64,000 bases of DNA from Flavobacterium rakeshii (GCF_009741375.1 NZ_WOWP01000034.1:1-64000); one strand, 5' to 3'; numbered from the stretch's first letter, positions 44,835 to 54,197 are shown. Made by a program: numbers and translations. The notes: a model not told the origin generated them from the letters alone.

Positions 44835-46162
44835 TGAAGTGGCTTAAGCAAATATATCTTAACAATTTCTTTTTCTATGTATTTATAGGCATACTAATAA
44901 GCTTTACACTAGCTTATTTTATCCCTGCACTATACCATGTAACCTGGATTTTGTTTTACATTTTTATTGCCTTTACGGTGATTGATTTTGTATTGCTTTT
45001 TACCAACCAGAAGTTTAAGGCATCCAGAAACACGCCCGAAAAGTTCTCTAACGGGGATGAAAACCCTGTTACAGTAACAATAGAAAGCAGTTATAATTTC
45101 CCGGTACATGCAAAAATTATAGATGAAATTCCGTTTCAGTTTCAGGAACGCAATTTTGAAATTAAAAAGAAACTCTCTGCCAATACAAAAGAAACCCTTA
45201 AATACCAGCTTAGACCGCTAGAAAGGGGTGAATATCACTTTGGTAAACTAAATATTTACATATCCTCCCCGCTACAGTTGGCATGCAGGAGGTTTATTTT
45301 TAATGAAGGTGAAATGGTACCCACCTACCCTTCGTTCATGCAGCTTAAAAAGTACGATCTTATTGCTTTTTCTAATACACTTATGCAGTATGGATTAAAA
45401 AAAATAAGACGCATAGGTCATACTATGGAGTTTGAGCAAATTAAAGAGTACGTATCGGGCGATGATATTCGTACCATTAACTGGAAAGCCACTGCAAAAA
45501 GAAAGCAACTTATGGTAAACCAGTTTCAGGACGAAAAATCACAAAACGTATACATGGCTATAGATAAAGGCCGTGTTATGAAAATGCCTTTTAACGGGTT
45601 AAGCCTTTTGGATTATGCCATTAACTCAACCCTTGTACTCTCTAATGTTATTTTAAAAAAACAGGACAAGGCAGGTATGTTCTCTTTTTCCAAAAAAGTA
45701 GAAAACCGTGTTGCATCGGAAAGGCGTACTTCCCAAATGCAAAAAATAATGGACAACCTATACAATGTTGAGACCGACTTTTTTGAAAGTGACTATGGCA
45801 GGTTGTATGCAGATATTAAAAGGAACATCAACCACAGGAGCCTTATTATTTTATATACTAACTTTGAGACTATGGATGGGCTTAAAAGGCAATTACCCTA
45901 CCTAAAAGCCATTTCAAAAAACCACCTGCTTGTGGTTGTATTTTTTGAAAATACCGAGTTGGATGAGTTTATCAATAAAAAGGCCGATGATATTCAGGAA
46001 GTGTATGACAAGGTGATTGCCGAAAAGTTTGCTTTTGAGAAAAGGCTTATTGTAAGCGAACTAAAGAAATACGGTATCCATTCGGTACTAACAAAACCCG
46101 AAAACCTTACTATAGAAAGCATTAATAAGTATTTAGAGATAAAAGCAAGGGGTATATTATAA
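44834..46162 (+). CDS. DUF58-domain protein (VWA-like)
   Basis: A 442-residue protein with two N-terminal membrane helices (about 11-57), an extracytoplasmic or peripheral beta region, and the DUF58 signature 'EFEQIKEYVSGDDIRTINWKATAKRKQLMVNQF', followed by a VWA-like fold ('NVYMAIDKGRVM', 'LIILYTNFETMDGL'). The MIDAS motif appears degenerate (D-K-G-R in place of D-x-S-x-S), so metal-dependent ligand binding is doubtful. It ends the spoIIM-like/MoxR operon. DUF58 and MoxR proteins are a regular functional pair in many phyla. The client of this pair is not known. Confidence 0.9.
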   Translation: MKWLKQIYLNNFFFYVFIGILISFTLAYFIPALYHVTWILFYIFIAFTVIDFVLLFTNQKFKASRNTPEKFSNGDENPVTVTIESSYNFPVHAKIIDEIPFQFQERNFEIKKKLSANTKETLKYQLRPLERGEYHFGKLNIYISSPLQLACRRFIFNEGEMVPTYPSFMQLKKYDLIAFSNTLMQYGLKKIRRIGHTMEFEQIKEYVSGDDIRTINWKATAKRKQLMVNQFQDEKSQNVYMAIDKGRVMKMPFNGLSLLDYAINSTLVLSNVILKKQDKAGMFSFSKKVENRVASERRTSQMQKIMDNLYNVETDFFESDYGRLYADIKRNINHRSLIILYTNFETMDGLKRQLPYLKAISKNHLLVVVFFENTELDEFINKKADDIQEVYDKVIAEKFAFEKRLIVSELKKYGIHSVLTKPENLTIESINKYLEIKARGIL

Positions 46163-46203
46163 TTAATATACTTTGTACCTTTACCGCCTTTAACCCTGCT
46201 TAC

Positions 46204-46992
46204 ATGAAACAGATTTCAAGTACACAAAATCCCTATATCAAATCGCTTGTACAACTTCAGGACAAAGCCAAAGCCCGCAGGCAAAGCGGAACTTTTCTTA
46301 TTGAAGGGCAACGTGAAATAATGCTTGCTGCAAAGGGAGGCTATACTGCCGAAACAATTTTGTTTGTACCCGATATGATTAGCGAATCTCAGGTAAGGGA
46401 ACTTAGCCAGCCTGATACCGAATTAATTGAAATAAGCAGGGACGTATACCAAAAACTGGCCTATCGTGATACTACCGAAGGGATTTTGGCTGTTGCCAAA
46501 ACAAAATCATTAAGCCTTGATGATTTAAAACTGGGCGATAATCCTTTAATTATGGTAGCCGAAGCCACCGAAAAACCGGGTAACCTGGGTGCTATACTCC
46601 GTACTGCCGACGCCGCTAACCTGGATGCGGTTATTATTGCCAATCCAAAAAGCGACATGTACAACCCTAATATTGTACGCTCCAGTGTGGGTTGCCTGTT
46701 TACCAATCAAATTGCTACAGGTAGCACTGCCCAAGTAATAAAATATCTTAAAAACAAAGGCATAAGCATATACTGTGCAACCCTACAGGATTCTACCTAC
46801 TACCATACACAAAACTACACCACCCCTACCGCACTTGTTGTAGGCACCGAAGCTACAGGACTAACACAGGAATGGCGGGATGCATCTACCAAAAATATTA
46901 TAATACCCATGCAGGGCGAAATAGACTCCATGAACGTTTCTGTAGCGGCTGCCATACTTATTTTTGAAGCTAAAAGACAGAGAGGTTTTTAA
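46204..46992 (+). CDS. TrmH/SpoU-family RNA 2'-O-methyltransferase
   Basis: A 262-residue SPOUT enzyme. The N-terminal substrate-binding domain has 'KQISSTQNPYIKSLVQLQDKAKARRQSGTFLIEGQREI'. The knotted catalytic domain shows motif 1 'EKPGNLGAILRTADAANLDAV', motif 2 'LVVGTEATGLTQEW' and motif 3 'IPMQGEIDSMNVSVAAAILIFE'. It methylates a ribose 2'-OH in rRNA or tRNA. The target (RlmB-like 23S site or other) cannot be decided here. It lies 41 bases after the DUF58 gene and may have its own promoter, with 'ATACTTTG' upstream as an imperfect box. Confidence 0.92.
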   Translation: MKQISSTQNPYIKSLVQLQDKAKARRQSGTFLIEGQREIMLAAKGGYTAETILFVPDMISESQVRELSQPDTELIEISRDVYQKLAYRDTTEGILAVAKTKSLSLDDLKLGDNPLIMVAEATEKPGNLGAILRTADAANLDAVIIANPKSDMYNPNIVRSSVGCLFTNQIATGSTAQVIKYLKNKGISIYCATLQDSTYYHTQNYTTPTALVVGTEATGLTQEWRDASTKNIIIPMQGEIDSMNVSVAAAILIFEAKRQRGF

Positions 46993-47105
46993 CTTCGGCT
47001 TTATACTATAATTACAGGAGAAACCGTTATTTTACTAAATTTATTCCTGTATAAATTTATGGAGCATATAATCGCACCTAATCAGTAAAAACAACAAAAT
47101 AAAAA

Positions 47106-47639
47106 ATGCACACTAAACTATTAGCCTTATTCATTACACTTATTTCTTTTACTGTTTATGCTCAGGAAAACGAGGGTATTAACTGGGACGAGTCGACCAT
47201 AAACGACAAAATAAAACTCAGCATCCCGCTTAGCGAGTTTCAGGATCGTTATAAAAGTGCCGATAGTACTGCTACTGTTTACAGATATTCATGCACTGAT
47301 ACGCAGGAAAAAGAAACCAAATTTTACTACTACAAAGGCGTAGCTTTTGAGTTGGTTAACGATACATTACACTTTAGAAGCATTGATTTTACTGCCCGAA
47401 AAGCCATGTATTTTGCTACAGATGACGACTGGTTTGACCATACCACAAAACTAAAAAGCTTTGGACGTTCTTTCCCCGAACAGTCTCAGTACGTGGAAGA
47501 CCTTTATGACGAAGTAACTGACGAAGAGTACCAAAGAGTAGTGATTTTCCCGAGAAACCTTTCGGCAGATTACGAATGGAATTTCAATTTTAAAGACGGA
47601 AAACTCTCCTCTATTGAATATGTAGAAAACTGCATGTAA
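47106..47639 (+). CDS. Secreted protein of unknown function
   Basis: A 177-residue protein with a signal peptide (MHTKLLALFITLISFTVYAQ, cleavage about 20) and a beta-rich mature part with 'KIKLSIPLSEFQDRYKSADSTATVYRYSC' and 'ATDDDWFDHTTKLKSF'. The wording recalls small Flavobacterium exported proteins of unknown role. Two cysteines (in 'YRYSC' and 'VENCM') could form a disulfide. Its stop overlaps the cupin gene start by one base (TAATG), so the two are co-translated. I do not recognise a family. Confidence 0.75.
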   Translation: MHTKLLALFITLISFTVYAQENEGINWDESTINDKIKLSIPLSEFQDRYKSADSTATVYRYSCTDTQEKETKFYYYKGVAFELVNDTLHFRSIDFTARKAMYFATDDDWFDHTTKLKSFGRSFPEQSQYVEDLYDEVTDEEYQRVVIFPRNLSADYEWNFNFKDGKLSSIEYVENCM

Positions 47640-48187
47640 TGGGTATACCAAAAGCCTATCATAACCCCATAAACGGGGAATATACCAAAATACTGGAAAG
47701 CGCTGCCGATACTAATGGCGAATACACATTCCTTGAAGTAAGCCTTATGCCGGGTGGCGGGAATCCGCCGCATTACCACACTAAATTTACCGAAGAGTTT
47801 ATTGCCGTAAAGGGGCTGCTGGGCATACAGTACGAAAAGCAGGATATTCACCTTAAACCCGGCGAGAGCAGGTTGGTACCCATACGCACCGTGCATCGTT
47901 TTTTTAATGATTCCGATGAGGAAATTGTTTTCAGGATTATACTCCGCAAAGGGCAACCCGGTTTTGAGAACTTTATAAAAACCCTTTTCGGACTCGTAAA
48001 CGACGGTAAAACAACCAAAAGGCAAACCCCTAAAAATCCGTTACACGCGGCACTATTACTACGCTGGGGCGACACCTATTTAAAAAATCCGTTTTTTTAC
48101 CTCCTTACCCCTTTTGCCGGACTGGCATATTTTTTGGCGAAGGTTACAAAAACCGATACTAAACTGCAAAACAAATACTGCCGCTAA
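47639..48187 (+). CDS. Cupin-domain protein with hydrophobic C-terminal tail
   Basis: A 182-residue protein with a cupin fold at about residues 30-105. Motif 1 is 'GGGNPPHYHTKFTEEFIAVKG' with the two His and the Glu of the metal site, and motif 2 'PGESRLVPIRTVHRFFND' supplies the third His. The C-terminal 80 residues contain a hydrophobic stretch 'NPFFYLLTPFAGLAYFLAKV' that may lie at the membrane. A small-molecule or metal-binding role is plausible. No pathway is indicated. It is coupled to the upstream secreted protein through a TAATG overlap. Confidence 0.82.
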   Translation: MGIPKAYHNPINGEYTKILESAADTNGEYTFLEVSLMPGGGNPPHYHTKFTEEFIAVKGLLGIQYEKQDIHLKPGESRLVPIRTVHRFFNDSDEEIVFRIILRKGQPGFENFIKTLFGLVNDGKTTKRQTPKNPLHAALLLRWGDTYLKNPFFYLLTPFAGLAYFLAKVTKTDTKLQNKYCR

Positions 48188-48287
48188 CCCTTATAAAATA
48201 AGGCTATAGCATTATAATATAATGTTATGCATACCTATTGTTAATATTAATATATTTCACTATTTTTAAGGCTATTGTTACAGATAT

Positions 48288-50510
48288 ATGATAGAGATAG
48301 ATATAGAACAGGAAAACAAGGCAATTGCCAAAGAGTACAAAGAGCTACTGCGCATTAGTTACCAAACCCTTACAGAGGAAGACAAAAAACTGATACGTAA
48401 GGCTTTTGACGTGGCTGTAGATGCCCATAAGGACCAAAGAAGGAAATCGGGAGAAGCATACATCTTCCACCCTATTGCCGTGGCTAAAATTGTAGCTGCC
48501 GAAATTGGTTTAGGCGCCACCTCTATTGCCTGTGCCCTTATGCATGATGTTGTTGAGGATACTGATATTACTGTAGAAGACATCGAGAAGATGTTTAATC
48601 CTAAAATTGCACAAATTGTTGCCGGACTTACCAAAATTGCCAAGGTAAAAACCGATCAGGAAATATCAATACAGGCAGAGAACTTCCGTAAAATGCTTCT
48701 TACCCTTAATGATGACGTTAGGGTAATACTTATCAAAATTGCCGACAGGCTACACAATATGCAAACCATGGAATCGATGGTTGACTATAAGCAGGCAAAA
48801 ATAGCATCGGAAACGCTTTATATATATGCCCCACTGGCACACCGCCTTGGTTTATACAACATTAAAACCGAGCTGGAAGACCTTGGCCTTAAGTATACAG
48901 AGCCCGAAACTTACAATGATATTGTGAGTAAAATGAAGGAAAGCAAGGAAGAACAGGATGCTTATATCAAATCTATTTCAGATGTGCTTAAGGATTCCCT
49001 AAATGATGAGGGTATTGAATACAATATTAAAGGAAGACCAAAATCCATATACTCCATAAGGAGAAAAATGCTGGCACAGGGAGTTACCTTTGACGAGGTT
49101 TACGACAAATTTGCTCTTCGTATTATTTATAAAGCCAAACCACAGGAAGAAAAATTCCTGGCTTGGAAAATATACTCCATTGTTACAGATCATTACAGGC
49201 CCAGCCCAAGCAGGTTAAGGGACTGGATTTCTTCACCTAAATCTACCGGATATGAAGCCCTGCACATTACCGTGATGGGACCTAAAGGACGATGGGTAGA
49301 AGTACAGATTCGTAGTGAACGTATGGACGAGATTGCCGAAAAAGGTTATGCAGCACACTATAAATACAAAGGTAATGGCGGTGAGGAACACGGACTGGAA
49401 ACATGGCTTAACCTTTTAAAAGAGGCGCTGGAAAACACATCGGGCAGTGCTGTTGACTTTGTAGAGGACTTTAAACTTAACCTCTACTCTAAAGAGATAT
49501 ATGTATTTACACCAAAAGGAGATATCAAGTCGTTACCTAAAGGAGCCACATCGCTGGATTTTGCTTTCAGTATCCACTCTGAAATTGGTATAAAAACAAG
49601 AGGTACACGTGTAAACGGTAAACTGGTTCCGTTAAACCACGTGCTTAACAGTGGGGATCAGGTAGAGATTATTACTTCTGCCAACCAAAAACCGAATCCG
49701 CACTGGCTGGACTATGTAACCACCTCACGTGCCCGAAACAAAATAAAGAATGTACTTAACGAAAGTACCAAGAAAATTGCCGAAGAAGGTAAAGAACTGC
49801 TTACACGTAAACTACGCCACCTTAAGGTTACACTTAATGAGAGCGTGGTTAACGAACTGGTTAACTATTTTAAATTAAAAACCAGTCTGGATTTATTTTA
49901 CCGCGTGGGTGTAGGTACTATAGACAACCAGCAACTTAAAGAGTATGCCGCGCTTAAAAGCAACACCTTTATGAACTTCTTTAAGGGTAATAAAATTAAG
50001 CGAACCCCTAGCCATCCGCAGGAGCAGGTACATAAAGATGAAATCAGCAGGAATTATGACCTGTTGGTATTTGGTAAAGATCAGGATAAACTGGACTATA
50101 AGCTTGCCAACTGCTGTAACCCTATACCGGGAGACGATGTATTTGGTTTTGTAACCATAAACGAGGGGATCAAGGTGCATAAAAAAGACTGTCCTAATGC
50201 TATAAGGCTACAGTCTAACTATGCTTACCGTATTATCCCTGCAAAATGGATAGATTCTTCTCAGGAAGAATTTAAGGCTACCCTTAAAATCACCGGAATG
50301 GATACACTGGGGCTTGCCAACGAGATTACCAAGGTAATTTCAAACAATATGCATGTAAACATACAAAGCATATCCCTTAGCGGAAATGCCGGAATATTTA
50401 ACGGACAGGTATCGGTTATTGTACAAAACAATACCATACTTAAAAAACTAATGGAAAATATTAAAAAGATAGACGGAATTGATAAAGTAACAAGGATTAC
50501 TAACAATTAA
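48288..50510 (+). CDS. Bifunctional (p)ppGpp synthetase/hydrolase (RelA/SpoT family)
   Basis: A 740-residue stringent-response enzyme. The hydrolase HD site is intact (His61, His86-Asp87, Glu90-Asp91 in 'CALMHDVVEDTD'), which indicates ppGpp degradation. The synthetase domain has 'GRPKSIYSIRRKM', 'FALRIIYKAK', 'SPKSTGYEALHITVMGPKG' and 'VEVQIRSERMDEIAEKGYAAHYKYK'. A TGS domain ('IYVFTPKGDIKSLPKGATSLDFAFSIHSEIG'), a helical/zinc-finger-like region with 'ANCCNPIPGDDVFGFV', and a C-terminal ACT domain follow. Both catalytic halves appear active by motif. Length and order match Rel-type bifunctional enzymes. fur follows 59 bases downstream. Confidence 0.97.
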   Translation: MIEIDIEQENKAIAKEYKELLRISYQTLTEEDKKLIRKAFDVAVDAHKDQRRKSGEAYIFHPIAVAKIVAAEIGLGATSIACALMHDVVEDTDITVEDIEKMFNPKIAQIVAGLTKIAKVKTDQEISIQAENFRKMLLTLNDDVRVILIKIADRLHNMQTMESMVDYKQAKIASETLYIYAPLAHRLGLYNIKTELEDLGLKYTEPETYNDIVSKMKESKEEQDAYIKSISDVLKDSLNDEGIEYNIKGRPKSIYSIRRKMLAQGVTFDEVYDKFALRIIYKAKPQEEKFLAWKIYSIVTDHYRPSPSRLRDWISSPKSTGYEALHITVMGPKGRWVEVQIRSERMDEIAEKGYAAHYKYKGNGGEEHGLETWLNLLKEALENTSGSAVDFVEDFKLNLYSKEIYVFTPKGDIKSLPKGATSLDFAFSIHSEIGIKTRGTRVNGKLVPLNHVLNSGDQVEIITSANQKPNPHWLDYVTTSRARNKIKNVLNESTKKIAEEGKELLTRKLRHLKVTLNESVVNELVNYFKLKTSLDLFYRVGVGTIDNQQLKEYAALKSNTFMNFFKGNKIKRTPSHPQEQVHKDEISRNYDLLVFGKDQDKLDYKLANCCNPIPGDDVFGFVTINEGIKVHKKDCPNAIRLQSNYAYRIIPAKWIDSSQEEFKATLKITGMDTLGLANEITKVISNNMHVNIQSISLSGNAGIFNGQVSVIVQNNTILKKLMENIKKIDGIDKVTRITNN

Positions 50511-50542
50511 CTACCTAACCTTTTACTTCACAAAATTTAGTT

Positions 50543-50550
50543 TATCTTTG
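50543..50550 (+). promoter_or_regulatory. Candidate -7 promoter box for fur
   Basis: TATCTTTG followed by CA, an exact TAnnTTTG match, 20 bases before the ATG at 50570. It places the transcription start downstream of the in-frame TTG at 50555 or close to it, supporting the ATG as the true start. Confidence 0.55.
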
Positions 50551-50569
50551 CACTTTGATTCACAAACTG

Positions 50570-51022
50570 ATGGAAGAGAATAAAAACCAGGAGATTGTAA
50601 AAAATGTTTTCACGAAGTTCCTTGAAGATAAGGGACATCGCAAAACCCCTGAGCGTTATGCTATACTTCAGGAAATATACAACAGCCAGGAGCATTTTGA
50701 TATAGAGTCACTTTATATCAAAATGAAAAACAAAAACTACCGTGTTAGCCGTGCTACGCTATACAATACTATAGAACTGCTTTTGGAAAGCGGCCTTGTA
50801 AGGAGGCACCAGTTTGGCCAAAACCAGGCACATTACGAGAAATCGTATTTTGATAAGCAACATGATCACATTATCATGACAGATACCGGAGAGGTTATAG
50901 AGTTTTGCGATCCAAGGATACAAAGCATCAAAAAAACCATAGAGGAGATTTTTGGTATTGAAATTCATAACCATTCTTTATACCTTTACGGCCAGAAAAA
51001 ACAACCTGCTACCGATAATTAA
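50570..51022 (+). CDS. fur: Fur-family transcriptional regulator
   Basis: From ATG 50570 the protein has 150 residues. The winged-helix DNA-binding half shows '[31 protein letters not shown]' and '[20 protein letters not shown]', typical of Fur. The regulatory half has HDH (98-100). The CxxC that binds structural zinc in E. coli Fur is replaced by Met103 and Thr106, and the only nearby cysteine is Cys113 in 'IEFCD'. It may therefore bind metal differently. PerR or Zur specificity cannot be excluded from sequence. Start choice follows the TAnnTTTG box at 50543. A terminator follows at 51047-51076. Confidence 0.88.
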   Translation: MEENKNQEIVKNVFTKFLEDKGHRKTPERYAILQEIYNSQEHFDIESLYIKMKNKNYRVSRATLYNTIELLLESGLVRRHQFGQNQAHYEKSYFDKQHDHIIMTDTGEVIEFCDPRIQSIKKTIEEIFGIEIHNHSLYLYGQKKQPATDN

Positions 51023-51046
51023 TTCGGTTGCATTAAGAGATATAAC

Positions 51047-51076
51047 AAACCAACTCTTTATAAGAAGTTGGTTTTT
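51047..51076 (+). terminator. Intrinsic terminator of fur
   Basis: AAACCAACT (51047-51055) pairs with AGTTGGTTT (51066-51074), with further pairing in the loop (two mismatches) and a T run to 51080. It lies 24 bases past the fur stop. Confidence 0.82.
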
Positions 51077-51129
51077 ATTTTGTTAAGGACATACAATATC
51101 AGCATAATATAAACAAACAAGAACACAGA

Positions 51130-52401
51130 ATGACTGTAGATTTGCTACTTGGGTTACAATGGGGAGACGAAGGCAAAGGTAAAATTGTTGACGTACTAAC
51201 TTCTAAATATGATATTATTGCCCGTTTTCAGGGAGGGCCTAACGCAGGGCACACTCTTGAATTTGACGGTATAAAACATGTTTTAAGAACTATTCCATCC
51301 GGAATTTTCCATGAAAGCTCCGTTAACATCATCGGTAACGGTGTGGTTATGGATCCGGTTGTTTTCCAAAAAGAACTGGAAGGCCTTGAAAAATTCAATA
51401 TCGATATTAAATCAAGACTGCTTATATCCAGAAAAGCACATCTTATCTTACCTACTCACCGTTTGCTTGATGCAGCATCTGAGGCTTCAAAAGGTAAGGC
51501 AAAAATCGGTTCTACATTAAAAGGTATTGGCCCAACTTATATGGATAAAACCGGAAGAAACGGTATCCGTGTAGGCGATATTGAGCTTGAAGACTTTAAA
51601 GAGCGTTACAGAGCTTTAGCTGATAAGCACGAGGCTATGATTTCTTTTTATGATGTAAACCTTCAGTACGACCTTAAAGAAATGGAACAGGAGTTCTTTG
51701 CAGCTGTAGAAGCACTTAAAGAACTTACCTTTATAGATAGTGAAGCTTACCTAAACCAAGCGCTTAAGGATGGTAAATCTATCCTTGCAGAGGGTGCACA
51801 GGGATCGCTTCTTGATATCGACTTCGGTACTTATCCGTTTGTTACATCATCAAACACAACTGCTGCAGGAGCATGTACCGGTTTAGGTATTGCACCAAAC
51901 AGGGTTAAAGATGTATTTGGTATCTTTAAAGCATACACTACACGTGTAGGTAGCGGACCATTCCCTACTGAGCTTTTTGACGAAGTTGGAGCTACTATGG
52001 CTAAAGTGGGTAACGAATTTGGTTCTGTTACAGGACGTGCAAGACGTTGCGGATGGTTAGACCTTGTAGCACTTAAATATGCTGTACAGGTTAATGGTGT
52101 AACTCAGCTTTACATGATGAAAGGTGACGTGCTTTCGGGCTTTGAAACTCTTCAAATTTGTACTGCATACAAATACAAAGGACAGGAAATAGACCACCTT
52201 CCTTACAACATTGAGCCGGAAAACGTAGAGCCGGTATATGTTGAGAAAAAAGGCTGGAACGCCGATCTTACCGGAATGACTTCTTACGAAGAGTTCCCGG
52301 CAGAATTAAAAGAATATATCGAATTTATTGAGAAAGAACTGGAAGTGCCTATCAAAGTTATCTCTGTAGGGCCAGACAGGACTCAAACGATAATAAAATA
52401 A
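51130..52401 (+). CDS. purA: Adenylosuccinate synthetase
   Basis: Joins IMP and aspartate using GTP to make adenylosuccinate, the first committed step to AMP. The 423-residue product has the P-loop-like 'QWGDEGKGK' (G12-K18), 'RFQGGPNAGHT', 'IGNGVVMDP', 'STLKGIGPTYMDKTGRNGIRVGD', 'EGAQGSLLDIDFGTYPFVTSSNTTAAG', 'TRVGSGPFPTEL' and 'VTGRARRCGWLDLVALKYA'. All key motifs and the length match PurA. It lies between the fur terminator and its own strong terminator, so it appears to be a single-gene unit. Confidence 0.98.
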   Translation: MTVDLLLGLQWGDEGKGKIVDVLTSKYDIIARFQGGPNAGHTLEFDGIKHVLRTIPSGIFHESSVNIIGNGVVMDPVVFQKELEGLEKFNIDIKSRLLISRKAHLILPTHRLLDAASEASKGKAKIGSTLKGIGPTYMDKTGRNGIRVGDIELEDFKERYRALADKHEAMISFYDVNLQYDLKEMEQEFFAAVEALKELTFIDSEAYLNQALKDGKSILAEGAQGSLLDIDFGTYPFVTSSNTTAAGACTGLGIAPNRVKDVFGIFKAYTTRVGSGPFPTELFDEVGATMAKVGNEFGSVTGRARRCGWLDLVALKYAVQVNGVTQLYMMKGDVLSGFETLQICTAYKYKGQEIDHLPYNIEPENVEPVYVEKKGWNADLTGMTSYEEFPAELKEYIEFIEKELEVPIKVISVGPDRTQTIIK

Positions 52402-52405
52402 TAAC

Positions 52406-52437
52406 AAAGCGCTTTAGAATCCTAAAGCGCTTTTTTT
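52406..52437 (+). terminator. Intrinsic terminator of purA
   Basis: AAAGCGCTTTAG (52406-52417) pairs perfectly with CTAAAGCGCTTT (52422-52433) around a 4-base loop, followed by T's to 52437. It begins 5 bases past the purA stop. Confidence 0.92.
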
Positions 52438-52507
52438 ATACTTTGGTTCGGTTATTGCTCTCCCACAACAGTTATAAACAATTAAGGTTAATGAATTGTA
52501 TTTTACT

Positions 52508-52515
52508 TAAATTTG
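52508..52515 (+). promoter_or_regulatory. Candidate -7 promoter box for the ostA-like gene
   Basis: TAAATTTG followed by CA matches TAnnTTTG, 17 bases before the TTG at 52533. It lies downstream of in-frame codons that could be read as earlier starts (TTG 52443, ATG 52491), and so favours the later start. Confidence 0.45.
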
Positions 52516-52532
52516 CAACAAATTTTTACACA

Positions 52533-54185
52533 TTGAAAAGACTGTTTTTTATTTTACTCTCATTTTTAGCTTTTTACAGCACCCCTGCCCTTGCCCAGGA
52601 AAAAATAAGAGTACTGCATACCGACTATACCGATAAAAACGAAAACGAAGTACCGGGTGCCATTACCCTTATAGGCAATGTTGAAGTAGAGCATAACGGT
52701 TCTATCATGAAGTGTAACAAGGCCTATATACTGGAAAAGGAAAACTACCTAAAGGCTTATGGTAACATAAAATTCAATCAGGGGGATACCCTGCACATGA
52801 ATAGTGATTATGCCGAATATAACGGTAATAAAAACTTTGCATTTGCATCGGGCAATGTAGTGATGCGTTCACCGGAAATGACCCTTACTACCGACACCAT
52901 TTATTTTGACCGAAACAAACAGGAGGCTTATTACAATTCGTATGGTACCATAGTAAACGGCGACAATACACTTAAAAGTAAGTCGGGTAGGTTTTATGCC
53001 AACCAAAAGAAATACCAGTTCCTTACTGCGGTTACGTTAACCAATCCGCAATATGTATTAAAGTCAAACCATCTTGATTATTATACCAACTCGGGCCATT
53101 CCTATGTATTTGGGTCAACAACCATTACAAGTGAGGAGAACTATATTTATACCGAGAAAGGTTTTTATGACACTAAAAAGAACTTTGCCCACCTGTTAAC
53201 TAACTCCTATATTAAATATGACACTCAGGTTATAAAGGGTGATAGTATTTATTATGACAGGAACAGAGAATTCTCATCGGCAACAAATAATGTAAGGGTT
53301 ACCGATACCGTAAATAAATTTGTGGCAAGAGGGCATTATGCCGAAGTATACAAACAACTGGATTCCCTATACCTTACAAAAAGAGCCGAAGTGGTTACAC
53401 TGGTAGAGAAAGATTCGCTTTATACGCATGCCAAACAAATTGTAATTACCGGTAAGGAAGGCGAAAGAGTTGTGAGAGGTTATAACGATGCGCGTTTTTA
53501 CAAAGTAGACATGAGCGGTAAGTGTGATTCTATACATTCTGAAGAAGTAACCGGACTTACACAGCTTATTGGTCGCCCTGTGATATGGAATGGCAAAAGC
53601 CAGCTTACAGGCGATGTTATGCACCTTATATCTGACACTAAAACCGAAAAGCTGGACTCCTTAAAGGTAATCAACAATGCCTTTATGATACAACTGGACA
53701 CTATATCGGCAAAGAACAACCCTAACTACAACCAAATAAAAGGATTAAACCTGTATGGTAAGTTTAAGGATAATAAACTCTCGTATGTAGAGTTCAACAA
53801 AAATACCGAGAAGATACTTTATAATTATGATAAGGAAAACCTAATAGGAATAGACAAAAGCGTGAGCAGTAAAATTAGCTTACATTTTGCGGACAATGAA
53901 TTATCTCAGGTTTTTTCACACAACAACTTAGAGGCTGTTACCTATCCTCCCGATATGTTCCCCGATAATATTAAAAAACTAAGAGGCTTTATTTGGCGTG
54001 GCGATGAGATGATTGAAAAACGGGAAGATATTTTCCCTCCCGAAGAACAGGAACTGCACGAACAAATCGTGAAAGAAAGTCTGGAAAAGAAAAAAGAAGA
54101 AGACACACCTATGGAAGTGCTGCAGGAAACACTTGATTATGACAAGAACAATCCTAAGCCTAAACCTCCTGTAAGTAAAGAATAA
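52533..54185 (+). CDS. OstA/LptA-like periplasmic protein
   Basis: The chosen start is TTG 52533, which begins directly with a signal peptide (LKRLFFILLSFLAFYSTPALAQ) and lies 17 bases after a TAnnTTTG box. The product has 550 residues. An ATG at 52491 or TTG at 52443 would add an unlikely leader. The mature part has OstA/LptA jelly-roll repeats: 'GAITLIGNVEVEHNGSIMKCNKAYI', 'YLKAYGNIKFNQGDTLHMNSDYAEY', 'FASGNVVMRSPEMTLTTDTIYF', 'YFGSTTITSEENYIYTEKGFYDT'-type lines. A charged C-terminal tail follows. By family it should belong to the LPS transport route between the membranes. The aminotransferase gene follows 12 bases later. Confidence 0.85.
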   Translation: MKRLFFILLSFLAFYSTPALAQEKIRVLHTDYTDKNENEVPGAITLIGNVEVEHNGSIMKCNKAYILEKENYLKAYGNIKFNQGDTLHMNSDYAEYNGNKNFAFASGNVVMRSPEMTLTTDTIYFDRNKQEAYYNSYGTIVNGDNTLKSKSGRFYANQKKYQFLTAVTLTNPQYVLKSNHLDYYTNSGHSYVFGSTTITSEENYIYTEKGFYDTKKNFAHLLTNSYIKYDTQVIKGDSIYYDRNREFSSATNNVRVTDTVNKFVARGHYAEVYKQLDSLYLTKRAEVVTLVEKDSLYTHAKQIVITGKEGERVVRGYNDARFYKVDMSGKCDSIHSEEVTGLTQLIGRPVIWNGKSQLTGDVMHLISDTKTEKLDSLKVINNAFMIQLDTISAKNNPNYNQIKGLNLYGKFKDNKLSYVEFNKNTEKILYNYDKENLIGIDKSVSSKISLHFADNELSQVFSHNNLEAVTYPPDMFPDNIKKLRGFIWRGDEMIEKREDIFPPEEQELHEQIVKESLEKKKEEDTPMEVLQETLDYDKNNPKPKPPVSKE

Positions 54186-54197
54186 CACATTTACATT

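Noticed and set aside
48205..48230. Short AT palindrome after the cupin gene (CATTATAATATAATG)
   Set aside because: AT-only stem with no following T run; too weak for a terminator and common by chance in AT-rich sequence.
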